A DNA stretch of 64,000 nucleotides from Mycobacterium scrofulaceum (GCF_002086735.1 NZ_MVIJ01000003.1:147980-211979); one strand, 5' to 3'. Positions 34,779 through 44,956 are shown, counted from the stretch's first letter. A program made the numbers and translations. The notes: a model not told the origin generated them from the letters alone.

Positions 34779-35228
34779 TTACTCCTGGCGGGTCCGGTCG
34801 TCGGCGTAAAGCCCTGACGGCAATCGTTCGTCGTCAGGCAGCGCGTCGCCGGTTTTCACCGTGATGTGCTTGGACAGTAGCCAGCGCCCATTTTCACGAC
34901 GAAGGTGATCGTGATAGCGCCCTACAAACGACATCTCGGCGGGGCCCTCTTCAGGTACCAGCGACACGATCACATCGCTCCAGGCTCTGGCATCGTTTCC
35001 ATAGATCTCGATTACCGGTGCGTACACGAAATGTTTGATCCTGTGCGGGATCTTCGGTTGCGTCCCGGGCAGTCCCTCGATGATCTCTTTGCGCCCCCGA
35101 AACGTGTTTCCACCCCACGGCAGCACACCATCCGGGCAAAATAACGCCGCAAGTTCGGGCCATCGACGCTCATCGAGTAGCTGAGCGTGCAACGCGATAA
35201 CGCGTCTGATCGCTTCGTAGTCGTTCAC
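34779..35228 (-). CDS. SnoaL-like/NTF2-fold protein
   Basis: A 149-residue NTF2-like protein of the SnoaL_4 type: YEAIRRVIALHAQLLDERRWPELAALFCPDG at the start, a central ARAWSDVIVSLV strand and FVGRYHDHLRRENGRWLLSKHIT. Members include small dehydratases, isomerases and hydroxylase-like proteins, and the reaction cannot be named. The GTG at 35228 is preferred because GAGAGG lies 6 nt upstream; the ATG two codons earlier is too close to it. The gene sits alone between two direct repeats beside a broken IS, so it may be a passenger. Confidence 0.8.
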   Translation of the reverse strand: MNDYEAIRRVIALHAQLLDERRWPELAALFCPDGVLPWGGNTFRGRKEIIEGLPGTQPKIPHRIKHFVYAPVIEIYGNDARAWSDVIVSLVPEEGPAEMSFVGRYHDHLRRENGRWLLSKHITVKTGDALPDDERLPSGLYADDRTRQE

Positions 35229-35311
35229 GACCATCCTCTCTGAAGGCGCACAAGCACCGATTTAGCCGACTAGGGCTGGCCCAGCAACAACTCGAAGATA
35301 TCCCGAGCTCC

Positions 35312-35328
35312 GTGGAACTTCGGTGGCG
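35312..35328 (+). repeat. 17-bp direct repeat, copy 2
   Basis: Exact copy of 34744-34760, 24 nt before the left end of the IS21 remnant. Confidence 0.6.
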
Positions 35329-35431
35329 GTCCGGTGAGCACCAGGTTGCGCCTGTTGACGACGGTTGAAGACCCGGCCAGTTGCGACGGTTGAAAAGTAG
35401 GCCACCCGATCAGATTGGATGGGGTGATCTC

Positions 35432-35577
35432 TTGGAAGACTGGGCCTTGATCAGGCATCTTCACCGCAGCGAGGGTTTGTCGCAGCGGGCTATCGCACGA
35501 CAACTTGGCATCGCGCGTGACACCGTGGCGGCCGCGGTGGCCAGCCATGGTCCGCCGAAGTACGAGCAGGATTCCCG
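35432..35577 (+). pseudogene. istA: istA remnant (N-terminal HTH only)
   Basis: About 50 codons of the IS21 transposase N-terminus: WALIRHLHRSEGLSQRAIAR and QLGIARDTVAAAVASHGPPK form the helix-turn-helix that binds the IS ends. The catalytic DDE core is absent; the reading passes straight into istB sequence. The start is uncertain (a TTG at 35432 is taken). Confidence 0.7.
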
Positions 35578-36154
35578 ACCCGCAAATCGTTGGGGGACAT
35601 CAACTTCGATCATCAACCCGCACTCAACCGGGACATGGTCGCTCATCTGGGTACAGGGGCGTTCCTGGGCAAGGCCCGCAACGTGGTGCTGCTCGGCCCG
35701 CCGGGCACTGGCAAGACCCACCTCGCGATCGGGTTGGCGATCAAGGCCGCACAGGCCGGGCACCGAATCGCGTTCGCCACCGCGGTGGACTGGGTCGCCC
35801 GGCTCAAAGGCCGCCCACAACGCCGGGCGACTACCGGCCGAGCTGGCCAAGCTGCGCCGCATCGGGCTGCTCGTCGTCGACGAGGTCGGCTACATCCCCT
35901 TCGAACAGGACGCCGCGAACCTGTTCTTCCAACTGGTCTCCCGCCGCTTCGAGCACGCCTCGCTGATCTTGACCTCCAACCTGCCCTTCGCCCGCTGGGG
36001 TGATGTGTTCGGAGATCAAGTGGTAGCCGCGGCCATGATCGACCGCATCGTCCACCACGCCGACGTCCTGACCCTCAAAAGCTCCAGCTGCCGCCTCAAA
36101 GACACCGGAATCGACACCTTGCCCTCCGCCAGAGCCGACAACACGGCACAATAA
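35578..36154 (+). pseudogene. istB: istB remnant (ATPase), N-terminally deleted and frameshifted
   Basis: The helper ATPase of IS21. The Walker A loop LLGPPGTGKTH lies near 35695, the Walker B LLVVDEVGYIPF near 35870, and SNLPFARWGDVFGD and MIDRIVHHADV follow. The first part reads in one frame to about 35810 (AVDWVARLK), after which the coding continues in another frame (AHNAGRLPAELAKLRRIG), so a frameshift separates them. The usual N-terminal domain was lost in the deletion that joined it to istA. Confidence 0.75.
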
Positions 36155-36305
36155 CCACGACCACGTGGCCTACTTTTTCACCGTCGCTCCTGGCCTAGTT
36201 TTCGACCGTCGTCAACAGCGCCCACCTCGTCATCGTGCACGACAACTCCAGGTTCGGAGATCTCACGTTCCGGCGCGGCAGGAAGCGTCGGTCGGTGCGG
36301 GTGCA

Positions 36306-36346
36306 CACTTTTCGACCGGAATCACCTGCTCACTTTTCGACCGGAA
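36306..36346 (+). repeat. Two direct copies of CACTTTTCGACCGGAA
   Basis: 16-bp repeats at 36306-36321 and 36331-36346, 25 bp apart. Spaced direct copies of this kind occur at IS21-family ends, and this may be the end of a second, lost element. Confidence 0.5.
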
Positions 36347-36384
36347 CCGACAGACCGGCACCCGTCGTCCGCCCAGCGCCTTGA

Positions 36385-36545
36385 CCGCGCTACTGGAAGC
36401 GGCTGAAGAAGCTGCTCGAGGGCGCATTGATTAAGGTGTCGGGCGGTGGCCAGTCGAAACTAGATACCGTCTCGGTGCGCGACATGCTCGCGGCGTCTGA
36501 TCGCTGGCGAGCGCGACGCCCGACGACTCGCTGACTACCCAGTGC
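36385..36545 (+). pseudogene. IS110-like transposase relic
   Basis: One frame reads KKLLEGALIKVSGGGQSKLD then TVSVRDMLAA; the next frame continues LIAGERDARRLADYP. Joined across the frameshift this resembles the C-terminal part of IS110-family transposases. It is short and has no start, so the assignment is tentative. The sequence between here and 37200 contains broken frames without a recognisable gene. Confidence 0.4.
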
Positions 36546-37200
36546 CCGGATGCGGATCAAACACGGCGCCTTGATTGGCACCCTCTGAGCGCGCGGATCG
36601 ACACCTTCAACACTGGCGAGGATGACCAACTGGGCGCCCTCACCAATGTGGCAGCCGAAGCGGCGACTCCACTGCCAGCGGGGCCGGCGGCGGGCCAGGC
36701 CAGATCGTCGTCGACGACACCATCGCCGCCCGGCCGAGCGCCAAAGTCCTGCGGGCCTTCGCGCAGCGCGCTACGCTGCGCCAGGTTGTTGGAGTGCGGG
36801 TCGATACTGTCGTGGCCGCCTCGGCACTGCCAACCCGAGACGGAGATCGAGGATCGTTACCTGCCCCTATACCTGGAGCGTAGAGGCCGGTTGGATGATT
36901 ACCTGCAGCGAATGCCATCTGGGCCCATGGGTTCGCCACCGGCGCGTGGACGCGCTGCCGCGCTGCGGATATGTGGAGGTGATCGTGAATGGCTACCAGT
37001 GGAGATGACGTCGACCGGATGCAGGCGGCGATCCTGGCGGCCATGATGGACCACGACACGTCAGCCTTGAGCACTCGTGATGATGACTTGTCCCGCATCA
37101 GCGTCGCGGCCCTGGTCGCTGACGACGCCCTCGGGCGAACAGTGTCTTCGCGTGACGACATCCGCATAAGGGGCGACGGCGTGACCGGGGTGTCGGGCGG

Positions 37201-37967
37201 GTGTTCGAAGTTGCCTGCGTGATGGCCGGATTTCAACGCCTGGCCACCGCGGTCGGGGTAGCCCAACAGGGCGATAAAGCGCTCGGACACCAACTCGACG
37301 CCGATATACGCCGCCGCACCGACCTGCTGCTGAGGTCCCCACCCGGCGCCGGATCGATCATTTTGACCCTCACCCCCGCGACCTCACCGATCGCCGAAAC
37401 CGGCCACGACGGCGGAAAGGTCGGCATGTTCGCCGAACTCTCGAAACTGAAGGCCAGTTGCTCGACACCGCAACCGGTACGGCGATCGATGTGTTCAGCG
37501 CCGCCAACGACATCGGACCCAGCCCGCACCATTGGGCTTTGTGCAACAGCTCACCGAGATGGGCCGCGTACTGCCTCAGCCCTACGCGATCTGTCCAAAA
37601 CGCTGGACCGCGCCCGCTGCGACATCGAAATCGACTGGCAGCAACCATCGCGCGCCATCCACCGCGTCATGGTGTCGTCAACTGCAGCCGCCCACGTCGC
37701 CGCCACTGTCGAAACGCCGACTTCGATGAACAACCCGTACACATCTTCGGCGAATACCGCGCTATCAACGCCGTCTCGTGGCTCATCCAGCAAGACGACG
37801 GCGACACCATCACCGGCAAACTCGGAGAAATGGGATGGATGAAGCCGCCGGCCTCGCCGTCGGCGACCGCGTCGGTATCGAGGCTCATGAATATCGAAAA
37901 CATCCGCGGCGGCAGTATCAAACCGCCTACACCGCCCAGCCGTCCACGGCTCGGCGACCGACATTGA
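37201..37967 (+). pseudogene. Multiply frameshifted gene remnant of unknown function
   Basis: Coding-like sequence changes frame at least three times: FQRLATAVGVAQQGDKALGH, then a frame with ALRDLSKTLDRARCDIEIDW and RVMVSSTAAAHVAATVET, then NADFDEQPVHIFGEYRAINA and VSWLIQQDDGDTITGKLGEM. The residues read as one protein of about 250 residues, whose family I do not recognise. No intact frame remains. It lies in the decayed mobile-element zone, which suggests it arrived with it. Confidence 0.45.
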
Positions 37968-38045
37968 GTCTAAGTTAGCCAGGAGGCTTTATCCTCCCGG
38001 CGAGCCGGTGGTCCAATCGCTTTAGCAAATGACAGAGGAGAGCAA

Positions 38046-38651
38046 ATGGCTGTTGACCGCCAGCGATCCAATAGTGCTGTGCAGAAGATTCTGACAGGCA
38101 CTATGAAGGCGCTTAACCGAAAGGGCACCCAGAAGCTCTCGGTGAGTGACATTTGCGCGGCGTCACAGGTAGCGCGTGGCACTTTCTATCGTTATTTCGA
38201 CAGCAAAGACGACGTTTTGAGGCACCTGGGACGCCACTTCGAGGAGGGCGCCGCAGAGGCGTTCGCAAAAGCTATCGCGGCTACTCCCGATCCTTCATCG
38301 CGGGTCAAAGTCGTTATGGATACTCTGACCGGCTATAACGCCGCCGGAGCGGATCTGACTCGGATGTTTGACGTAGCACCAGAGTTCACGTTGTCGTTAA
38401 TCCGTGACATATTCCCGAACTTGATTGACTTGGTCGTCGAAGCGCTTGGTCCGGCCACCCACGAGTCACCGCTGGTGATGAGTGGAGCATTGACGGAACG
38501 CCAACTTGCAGATCTCTTTCTGCGCAGTGTGATATCGACTTTGCTCCTGCCCGGAAGCCAGCAGGATGAGGTTCCCGCGGTCGTGACGGCGCTGTTCGCC
38601 GCGAGCCCAAACAGCACTGAGGCAAGGCCGGCAGCGGCGACCTCTACCTGA
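38046..38651 (+). CDS. TetR family regulator
   Basis: A 201-residue TetR regulator. The HTH LSVSDICAASQVARGTFYRYFDSKDDVLRHL-type segment spans about residues 32-60; the C-terminal half is helical. GAGGAG precedes the ATG. It is convergent with the aldolase/acetaldehyde dehydrogenase pair and could control it, but no shared operator is visible. The N-terminal layout is similar to the truncated protein at 62685. Confidence 0.88.
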   Translation: MAVDRQRSNSAVQKILTGTMKALNRKGTQKLSVSDICAASQVARGTFYRYFDSKDDVLRHLGRHFEEGAAEAFAKAIAATPDPSSRVKVVMDTLTGYNAAGADLTRMFDVAPEFTLSLIRDIFPNLIDLVVEALGPATHESPLVMSGALTERQLADLFLRSVISTLLLPGSQQDEVPAVVTALFAASPNSTEARPAAATST

Positions 38652-38726
38652 TCGGAGGACTCGGCGAGGCCGCCCGGCAGTCCCGTACCGGCACTTCGTC
38701 GAATGGTGAGTAGGCAGGGCCAAGGC

Positions 38727-38743
38727 ACCCGGCGAAGCCGGGT
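38727..38743. terminator. GC-rich hairpin ACCCGGC-GAA-GCCGGGT
   Basis: A perfect 7-bp stem with a 3-nt loop, 75 nt behind the TetR stop and between two convergent genes. There is no T-run, so it is a likely actinobacterial-type terminator for either strand. On the minus strand, 38771-38860 encodes a short orphan peptide ending ATAA-like (SHTCQHLVIRDGKAVVTDTA), perhaps a gene relic. Confidence 0.5.
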
Positions 38744-38923
38744 CATGCGGTATCTGTTTGAGATGCGGATCACGCGGCGGTGTCGGTAACGACTGCTTTG
38801 CCGTCGCGGATGACGAGATGCTGACAGGTGTGGCTGTGGTGGTGCGCGAGCCACGTAGTTGCCTAACTGTGTGTGCTCACCGCCTTCGGCCACGCGAGTC
38901 GCCTGATGCTCGAAAGAATTCGG

Positions 38924-40003
38924 TTAGGCCCCCTGCGGTGTCTGGTCAACGGTGACGGCCTTGACGGTGTGGTGCTCGCGTTTGATCTCCAGCGCGATGT
39001 CGATGAGCTGGTCTTCCTGGCCGCCGATGAGTTTGCGCTGGCCCGCCCGGTGCAGCAGCTGGTGGGCCGGCACACCGTAGCGCTCGGACTGGCGGATGGC
39101 GTGCTTGAGGAAGCTCGAATACACGCCGGAGTAGCCCATGATCAGGGCGTTGCGGTCGAGCAGGCACTCGGCGGGCATGGCGGGGGCGACCACCTCTTCG
39201 GCGGCGTCGGCGATGTCGAAGAAGTCGATCCCGGTCTTGACGCCGATCTTGTCGAACACCCCGATCAGGGCTTCGACGGGCGCGTTGCCGGCCCCGGCGC
39301 CGAACCGGCGGCAGGAGCCGTCGATCTGCTTGGCGCCCGCCCGGACGGCCTCGACGCTGTTGGCGACGCCGAGCCCGAGGTTCTCGTGGCCGTGGAAGCC
39401 GACCTGGGCGTCGTCGCCGAGCTCGGCGACCAGCGCGGCGACCCGGTCACGCACGCCCTCGAGGACCAGCGCCCCGGCCGAATCGACCACGTAGACGCAC
39501 TGGCAGCCCGCGTCGGCCATGATGCGGGCCTGGGCGGCCAGCTTCTCGGGGGTGATGGTGTGGCTCATCATCAGGAACCCGACGGTCTCCAGGCCCAGTT
39601 CGCGGGCCAGCCCGAAGTGCTGGATCGACACGTCGGCCTCGGTGCAGTGCGTGGCGATCCGGCAGATCTCCCCGCCGTTGTTCTGGGCCTCTTTGATGTC
39701 CTCCTTGGTGCCCACACCGGGCAGCATCAGAAAGGCGATCTTGGCTTCTTTGGCCGTGTCGGCGGCCAGCTTGATCAGCTCCTGCTCGGGTGTCTTGGAG
39801 AACCCGTAGTTGAAGCTCGAGCCGCCCAGGCCGTCGCCGTGGGTGACCTCGATGACGGGCACCCCCGCGGCATCCAGGGCGGCCACGATGGCGCCGACCT
39901 CGTCGGTGGTGAACTGGTGACGTTTGTGGTGGGAGCCGTCCCGCAACGACGTGTCGGTCATCCGGACGTCCCAGATCGGGTTGAAGAAGATGTCAGAAGT
40001 CAT
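38924..40003 (-). CDS. 4-hydroxy-2-oxovalerate aldolase
   Basis: A 359-residue class II pyruvate aldolase of the DmpG/BphI/HsaF type. It splits 4-hydroxy-2-oxovalerate to pyruvate and acetaldehyde, handing the aldehyde through a tunnel to its partner dehydrogenase. The N-terminal [20 protein letters not shown] carries the metal-binding Asp and catalytic Arg; [15 protein letters not shown] gives the two metal His residues. The ATG at 40003 has GAGGAGGAG upstream. It is 48 nt behind the dehydrogenase. It is the final carbon-carbon cleavage of the meta pathway encoded at 55.7-59.9 kb. Confidence 0.93.
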   Translation of the reverse strand: MTSDIFFNPIWDVRMTDTSLRDGSHHKRHQFTTDEVGAIVAALDAAGVPVIEVTHGDGLGGSSFNYGFSKTPEQELIKLAADTAKEAKIAFLMLPGVGTKEDIKEAQNNGGEICRIATHCTEADVSIQHFGLARELGLETVGFLMMSHTITPEKLAAQARIMADAGCQCVYVVDSAGALVLEGVRDRVAALVAELGDDAQVGFHGHENLGLGVANSVEAVRAGAKQIDGSCRRFGAGAGNAPVEALIGVFDKIGVKTGIDFFDIADAAEEVVAPAMPAECLLDRNALIMGYSGVYSSFLKHAIRQSERYGVPAHQLLHRAGQRKLIGGQEDQLIDIALEIKREHHTVKAVTVDQTPQGA

Positions 40004-40051
40004 AGCGCCGCTCCTCCTCATCGCTTCGCTCTGCATCGTCGACGGCGCGGC

Positions 40052-40984
40052 TCATGATTGCGCTCCTCCGGCCGTCGCGCTCAAGGACTCCTTGGCGATC
40101 TCCTCGCCGACTTTGGTGGCCGCGGCGGTCATGATGTCGAGATTTCCAGCGTAAGGCGGCAGATAGTCGCCCGCACCCTCCACTTCGACGAACGTGGTGA
40201 CCAGTGCCTGGCCCCCGGAGTGGATCGACGGGTCATCGAACTGGGGCTCGTTGAGCAGCCGGTAACCCGGCACGTAGGTCGCCACCTCGGCCACCACGTC
40301 GTGAATCGACTTGGCGATCGCGTCCCGGTCGGCGTCCTCCGGGATGGCGCAGAAGATGGTGTCGCGCATGATCATCGGCGGGTCCGCCGGATTCAAGATG
40401 ATGATCGCCTTGCCACGCTTGGCGCCGCCGATGGTCTCCACACCCCGGCTGGTGGTCTTGGTGAACTCGTCGATGTTGGCGCGGGTGCCGGGGCCGGCCG
40501 ACAGCGAGGCGACCGAGGCGACGATCTCGGCGTACGGCACGCCGCCGAGGTCGGCGACGGCGCGCGACACCGCGTAGACGATCGGGATGGTGGCCTGCCC
40601 GCCGCAGGTGATCATGTTGACGTTCGGCGCGTCCAGGTGCGCGCGCAGGTTGGCCGGCGGGATCACCGCGGGGCCCACCGCGGCCGGGGTCAGGTCGATG
40701 GCCCGGATGCCGGCGGCCTCGTACTTGGGGGCCGCGTCGCGGTGCACGTAGGCGCTGGTCGCCTCGAACACCAGGTCGGGCTTCTCGGACTGGGCCAACA
40801 GCCAGTCCACACCCTCGTGGGTGGTCTCCAGACCCAGCTTGCGGGCCCGGGCCAAACCCTCGCTCTCCGGGTCAATGCCGACCATCCAGCGCGGTTCCAG
40901 CCAGTCCGAACGCAGCAGTTTGTAAAGCAGGTCAGTGCTGATGTTCCCCGACCCGACAATGGCGATGGACGACTTAGACGGCAT
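40052..40984 (-). CDS. Acetaldehyde dehydrogenase (acylating)
   Basis: A 310-residue enzyme of the DmpF/BphJ/HsaG/MhpF type that turns acetaldehyde, NAD and CoA into acetyl-Co[18 protein letters not shown] is the NAD motif; [12 protein letters not shown] contains the nucleophilic cysteine; [14 protein letters not shown] is conserved. It would form the channelling complex with the aldolase. GAGGAG precedes the ATG. The 405-nt stretch 40985-41389 upstream has no gene I can support; it must contain the promoter of this pair. Confidence 0.93.
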   Translation of the reverse strand: MPSKSSIAIVGSGNISTDLLYKLLRSDWLEPRWMVGIDPESEGLARARKLGLETTHEGVDWLLAQSEKPDLVFEATSAYVHRDAAPKYEAAGIRAIDLTPAAVGPAVIPPANLRAHLDAPNVNMITCGGQATIPIVYAVSRAVADLGGVPYAEIVASVASLSAGPGTRANIDEFTKTTSRGVETIGGAKRGKAIIILNPADPPMIMRDTIFCAIPEDADRDAIAKSIHDVVAEVATYVPGYRLLNEPQFDDPSIHSGGQALVTTFVEVEGAGDYLPPYAGNLDIMTAAATKVGEEIAKESLSATAGGAQS

Positions 40985-41389
40985 ATGTGCTCCTCATAAT
41001 GGCGTGCAGCGTTTGAAAAGAATTGGTTCAGCCAGCGCGACTGGAATCTCCGACTGAGCCCGAACTTCACCCGGCCGCCGTTGGTCGTGGTTTGAGGTCG
41101 ACCCTGGCCACGTCTCCGATGGCGGCAACAGGTGGACGCCCAGCACGAGAACCACGGTGACCCGAGCAGGATTGGGCTCCAGCGTTGCAGTTCACGCCGA
41201 GCCCGCTGCGGATTAGCGCTTCATTGCACCGACTTCGGGGATGTGCGCGCGCACAGCAAGTTCCGGATCGGGTACCAGGGTTAGTCGGCGCAGCTGACCG
41301 GGATGCGGTCGGCGCGCCAGGATCATGCGTTGTGGTCGTGTTCCAGCACGCGGCCCCGGCTGCGCCAACAACAAGCCGCCCGTCGTCCG

Positions 41390-44300
41390 TCACGTGAGCG
41401 GCAGCGCGTCGGTAGCGATCCCAAGTTCGTCGAGACGTGCCAGATAGGCGCCAAGGTTACGCACCTTGACTTCCTCGTAGCCGCGAATGAGATCGGGGGC
41501 TGAGGCGACGGCCAGTGCCCATTCGTAGGAGTCGCGTGTGAGCGACCGCAGGAGGTCGTTGATGGTTGCTTCGTAGTGGGTGATCAACCGACGTTCGAGC
41601 CGTCGCATCTCGGTGTAGCCGAAGGGGTCCAGAGGCGTTCCCCTGAGACGTTTAGCCTTCGCCAGGAGCCGAAGCGCTACGTGGGTGCGCGGACCCATGC
41701 TGATCTTCTTCTTGCGACCGAGTGCCTTCAATATCGGTGGGTGCAGCTTGAAGGTCAGGTTTTCCCCGCCGGGGACCTGTGACCGCACCGATGCGAGGAA
41801 CACCGGGTCGGTGAGCATGCGGGCGACCTCGTACTCGTCCTTGTATGCGATGAGCTTGAAGAAGTTTCGGGTTATGGCTTCAGACAGGTCGGTGCGCTCG
41901 GTGATTTCGCGCTCCTGATCCCACGCACGTTGTGTCAGGTTGATCAGCCGAGCAGCCGTGTGGTCGTCCTGGTATGCGACCAGGTCCGCCGCCCGCCGTT
42001 CCAAGAGTTCACGCACGGCGCCCGTGACCGTGCTCGTCGTGAAGAGATGGCTCGGCACCTGAGGCGTCGGGTCGTCGGCCGGGTCTGCGGTGGCGGTCCG
42101 GAATTCCGCGGGGTTGGCGACGGCGACCCGACCCCACCTGAAGGCCGCTTGATTCATCTGCACGGCGACCCCGTTGATCGAAATCGCGTCCTCGATCGCG
42201 GCGGCGGTCACCGGGAGCGCGCCGAGTTGATACGCGGCGCCGACCAAGAGAAAGTTCGCGGTGGTGGTGTTTCCGAAGAGGCGTTCGGCGGCGGCCAGCG
42301 CGTCAAAGGACACGAGCGACCGAGTCCGAACCTTCAACCGAGACAGCAGCGAGTCATCGCTCGGGTGCTCGACGGCGGCGTCGTAGACCATGTCGCCGGT
42401 GGGCGTCCTGCTGGTCGAGGCGACCGCGACGGTGCGAACCGGGTTGCTATAGCGGATGTTCTGGGAATCGACGGCCGTGAGCAGGTCGAAGGCCAGTATG
42501 CAATCGGCCGCCCCGGCGCTGATTCGGTTGGATGAGGGGACGGCTTCGGTACTGAGCCGTAGGTGGGAGGTGACCGGTCCAGCCTTCTGGCTGAGGCCCG
42601 TCTGGTCCAGGCCCTCGGCGTAAAAGCCGGTGCGCAGGGCGGCCATCGCCAGCACCTGGTTGACGGTCACGATTCCCGTTCCCCCGATGCCGGCCAGAAA
42701 GACGTTGTAGACACCGGAGATCGGTGCCACCTCGGGGTCGGGCGCGTATGGCGGGATGGGTCGCTCGATCTCAGTGGAAGGGCCCTTTGTCGCGGGCATT
42801 TCCACGGTCACGAATGACGGACAGTTGCCGTCCAGGCAGGAGTAGTCGGTGTTGCAGGTGCTCTGGTCGATTCGGGTCTTGCGGCCGAGTTCAGTTTCGA
42901 CCGGCTGAACCGACAGACAGTTGCTCTTGACGCCGCAATCGCCGCAGCCTTCACAGACCGACTCGTTGATCACCACCCGAGTGCGCCGGGGCGGCAGCAT
43001 TCCGCGCTTACGCTTGCGGCGGGCTTCTGCCGCGCACTGCTGGTCGTAGATCAGTGCCGTGACGCCTTGGGTGTCACGCAACAGACGCTGTGCCTCGTCG
43101 AGGCGATCGCGGGGCCACAGCAGCACTCCGTCCGCGAACACCGCACCCTTGTGTCGCTCGGGCTCGTCGGCGCAGACGATCACTTTTGACACACCGTCGG
43201 CGATGAGTTTGTGGGTGAGTTCGGGAACCGTCAGTCCTGCCGCGACGTCCTGGGCTCCGGTCATCGCGACCGCGCTGTTGTAGAGGATCTTGTAGGTGAT
43301 GTTCACACCGGCGGCGACACATGCCTGCACCGCAAGCTGTCCAGAATGAAAATAGGTTCCGTCGCCGATGTTTTGGAAAATGTGTCGGACATCGGTGAAC
43401 ATCGCCTGGCCGATCCATTGCGCGCCCTCGCCTCCCATCTGGGTGAGGGCAGTGACCGCAGAATCTGTTCGCGAGGACATTGTGACTAGCGTGTGACAGC
43501 CGATTCCGCCGCCGGCCAGCGATCCGTCCGGCACCGCGGTGGAGCGGTTGTGTGGACAACCGGAGCAGAAGTAGGCGGTCCGGGTGGAGGGCAGCACCGT
43601 CAGGTCGAGCGCCGGCGGCGGGGCGGGCGCGAGTGCCACCCGTTCCTTCAATACCGCGCGAAGCGGTACGAGCAGGCGTGCGGTGGTGAGTTCGCCATCC
43701 GGGGGTATCAGCGTGCTCCCGTTGGACGCCTTCTTACCCAGGATCTCGGGCGCCGCGCGGCGGCCGTAGAGGATGTCCTTGACCTGCGTCTCGACGAACG
43801 CCGATTTGTCCTCGACCACCAATATCCGCTCGACGCCGTCGGCCAGGCGGGAGACAATTTGTGGGTCAAGGGGATAGGGCATACCGATGCGCAGGATGCG
43901 GATGCCTGATCGGGTCAGGGCCGGGTCGGTCAACCCTAGGTCGACGAGTGCCTCGCGCACCGTGTCGTAGGCCGTGCCGACGGCGACGATGCCCAGCCAT
44001 GCCTGCGCGGGATCAACCTCGATACGGTCGAGGTCGTTGGCGGCGTTGAATGCTCGCACCATCGCCCAGCGGGGGCCGTATAGGTCCGCCTCGGCGAGCA
44101 GGCTGTCCGGCGGAGCGGCGCAGATGCGTTGGCGGTAGGTCCAGGGTCGGCCGTCCCATTCAATGGTGGGGACGGTGATGTCGAAGTCGGAGAAGTCGCG
44201 GTCCAGCGTCCAGAGTCCGTCTGCGACGTCGGCGACGATCTTCATGGCAGCCCAGCATCCCGAGGCGCGCGACAACGCGATGCCGTACATGCCGAACCTG

Positions 44301-44854
44301 ATGACCTCTTCGGCATTGCGGGGGAACAGGATCGGCATCGATAGGGCCGCCAGGGATCGCTCACTGGCGACCGGGAGGCTCGAGGACTTCGCGCCGGGGT
44401 CGTCACCGACCAGGGCGAGCGCACCGCCTGCGGGGTTTGCCCCATACATCGCTCCGTGGCGCAGGGCGTCGCTGGCGCGGTCTAGCCCAGGGCCCTTGCC
44501 GTACCAGACACCGATCACCCCGTCGTAGCTGCGGCTACCACGGGGCAGGTCATTCTGGCTACCCCACACCGACGTGGCGGCGAGTTCTTCGTTGACTCCC
44601 GGCACAAGGTAGACATGATGCTCGGATTCGAGGTTGGGCAGGCTGGCTAACAGCTGGTCCAGTCCGCCAAGCGGACTGCCCTGATACCCCGAGACGAAGG
44701 TGGCGACGTGGTGGCCATTGCGGGCGTCCCGTTCGTGCTGTTCGACCATCAATCGAGCGATTGCTTGCACTCCAGTCAGCAGGACTGGCCCGGAGGATGG
44801 CCGGTACCGCGCGTTGAGGTCGGGGTCGGGCCCGGCTGTACAAAGATCAGTCAA
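41390..44854 (-). CDS. Indolepyruvate (2-oxoacid) ferredoxin oxidoreductase, fused subunits
   Basis: A 1154-residue fused 2-oxoacid:ferredoxin oxidoreductase that decarboxylates aryl or branched 2-oxoacids to acyl-CoA and reduces ferredoxin. Order: the pyrimidine-type domain (FVSGYQGSPLGGLDQ), the thiamine diphosphate domain (GIGCHTLVTMS, GGEGAQWIGQA, IGDGTYFHSGQLAV), a cysteine cluster CEGCGDCGVKSNC near 630 for 4Fe-4S, then the gamma-type domain (GIGGTGIVTVNQVLAMAA) and a C-terminal helical extension. It is divergent from an Lrp-type regulator. It probably salvages aromatic or branched amino acid oxoacids rather than belonging to the ring-cleavage pathway. Confidence 0.92.
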   Translation of the reverse strand: MTDLCTAGPDPDLNARYRPSSGPVLLTGVQAIARLMVEQHERDARNGHHVATFVSGYQGSPLGGLDQLLASLPNLESEHHVYLVPGVNEELAATSVWGSQNDLPRGSRSYDGVIGVWYGKGPGLDRASDALRHGAMYGANPAGGALALVGDDPGAKSSSLPVASERSLAALSMPILFPRNAEEVIRFGMYGIALSRASGCWAAMKIVADVADGLWTLDRDFSDFDITVPTIEWDGRPWTYRQRICAAPPDSLLAEADLYGPRWAMVRAFNAANDLDRIEVDPAQAWLGIVAVGTAYDTVREALVDLGLTDPALTRSGIRILRIGMPYPLDPQIVSRLADGVERILVVEDKSAFVETQVKDILYGRRAAPEILGKKASNGSTLIPPDGELTTARLLVPLRAVLKERVALAPAPPPALDLTVLPSTRTAYFCSGCPHNRSTAVPDGSLAGGGIGCHTLVTMSSRTDSAVTALTQMGGEGAQWIGQAMFTDVRHIFQNIGDGTYFHSGQLAVQACVAAGVNITYKILYNSAVAMTGAQDVAAGLTVPELTHKLIADGVSKVIVCADEPERHKGAVFADGVLLWPRDRLDEAQRLLRDTQGVTALIYDQQCAAEARRKRKRGMLPPRRTRVVINESVCEGCGDCGVKSNCLSVQPVETELGRKTRIDQSTCNTDYSCLDGNCPSFVTVEMPATKGPSTEIERPIPPYAPDPEVAPISGVYNVFLAGIGGTGIVTVNQVLAMAALRTGFYAEGLDQTGLSQKAGPVTSHLRLSTEAVPSSNRISAGAADCILAFDLLTAVDSQNIRYSNPVRTVAVASTSRTPTGDMVYDAAVEHPSDDSLLSRLKVRTRSLVSFDALAAAERLFGNTTTANFLLVGAAYQLGALPVTAAAIEDAISINGVAVQMNQAAFRWGRVAVANPAEFRTATADPADDPTPQVPSHLFTTSTVTGAVRELLERRAADLVAYQDDHTAARLINLTQRAWDQEREITERTDLSEAITRNFFKLIAYKDEYEVARMLTDPVFLASVRSQVPGGENLTFKLHPPILKALGRKKKISMGPRTHVALRLLAKAKRLRGTPLDPFGYTEMRRLERRLITHYEATINDLLRSLTRDSYEWALAVASAPDLIRGYEEVKVRNLGAYLARLDELGIATDALPLT

Positions 44855-44956
44855 GGTGATGCGCCGTTCAGGGGTTAATGAGTCGCGGGTGGCATGTGGT
44901 TCGAAAGTTCCTATCAGGTTGGTCTGGAATGGATTTCAGGTCAACTAATCTTGTTT

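Larger units (their letters stand above)
35353..36217 (+). mobile_element. Internally deleted IS21-family element
   Basis: The two ends are imperfect inverted repeats over more than 60 bp, beginning TGTTGACGACGGT and each carrying two copies of a GACGGTTGAAAA-like motif, the multiple terminal repeats typical of IS21. The element is 865 bp, where intact members are above 2 kb. It contains the beginning of istA and most of istB, joined by a deletion, so it cannot transpose by itself. Confidence 0.8.

Noticed and set aside
38771..38860. Short minus-strand peptide as an independent small gene
   Set aside because: It lacks a start codon and ribosome site; at most it is the end of a lost gene.
41067..41393. 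Open frame of 108 codons on the minus strand in the 40985-41389 gap
   Set aside because: Composition is that of a GC-rich chance frame (Arg, Ala, Gly, Ser, Thr), without ribosome site or recognisable motif.
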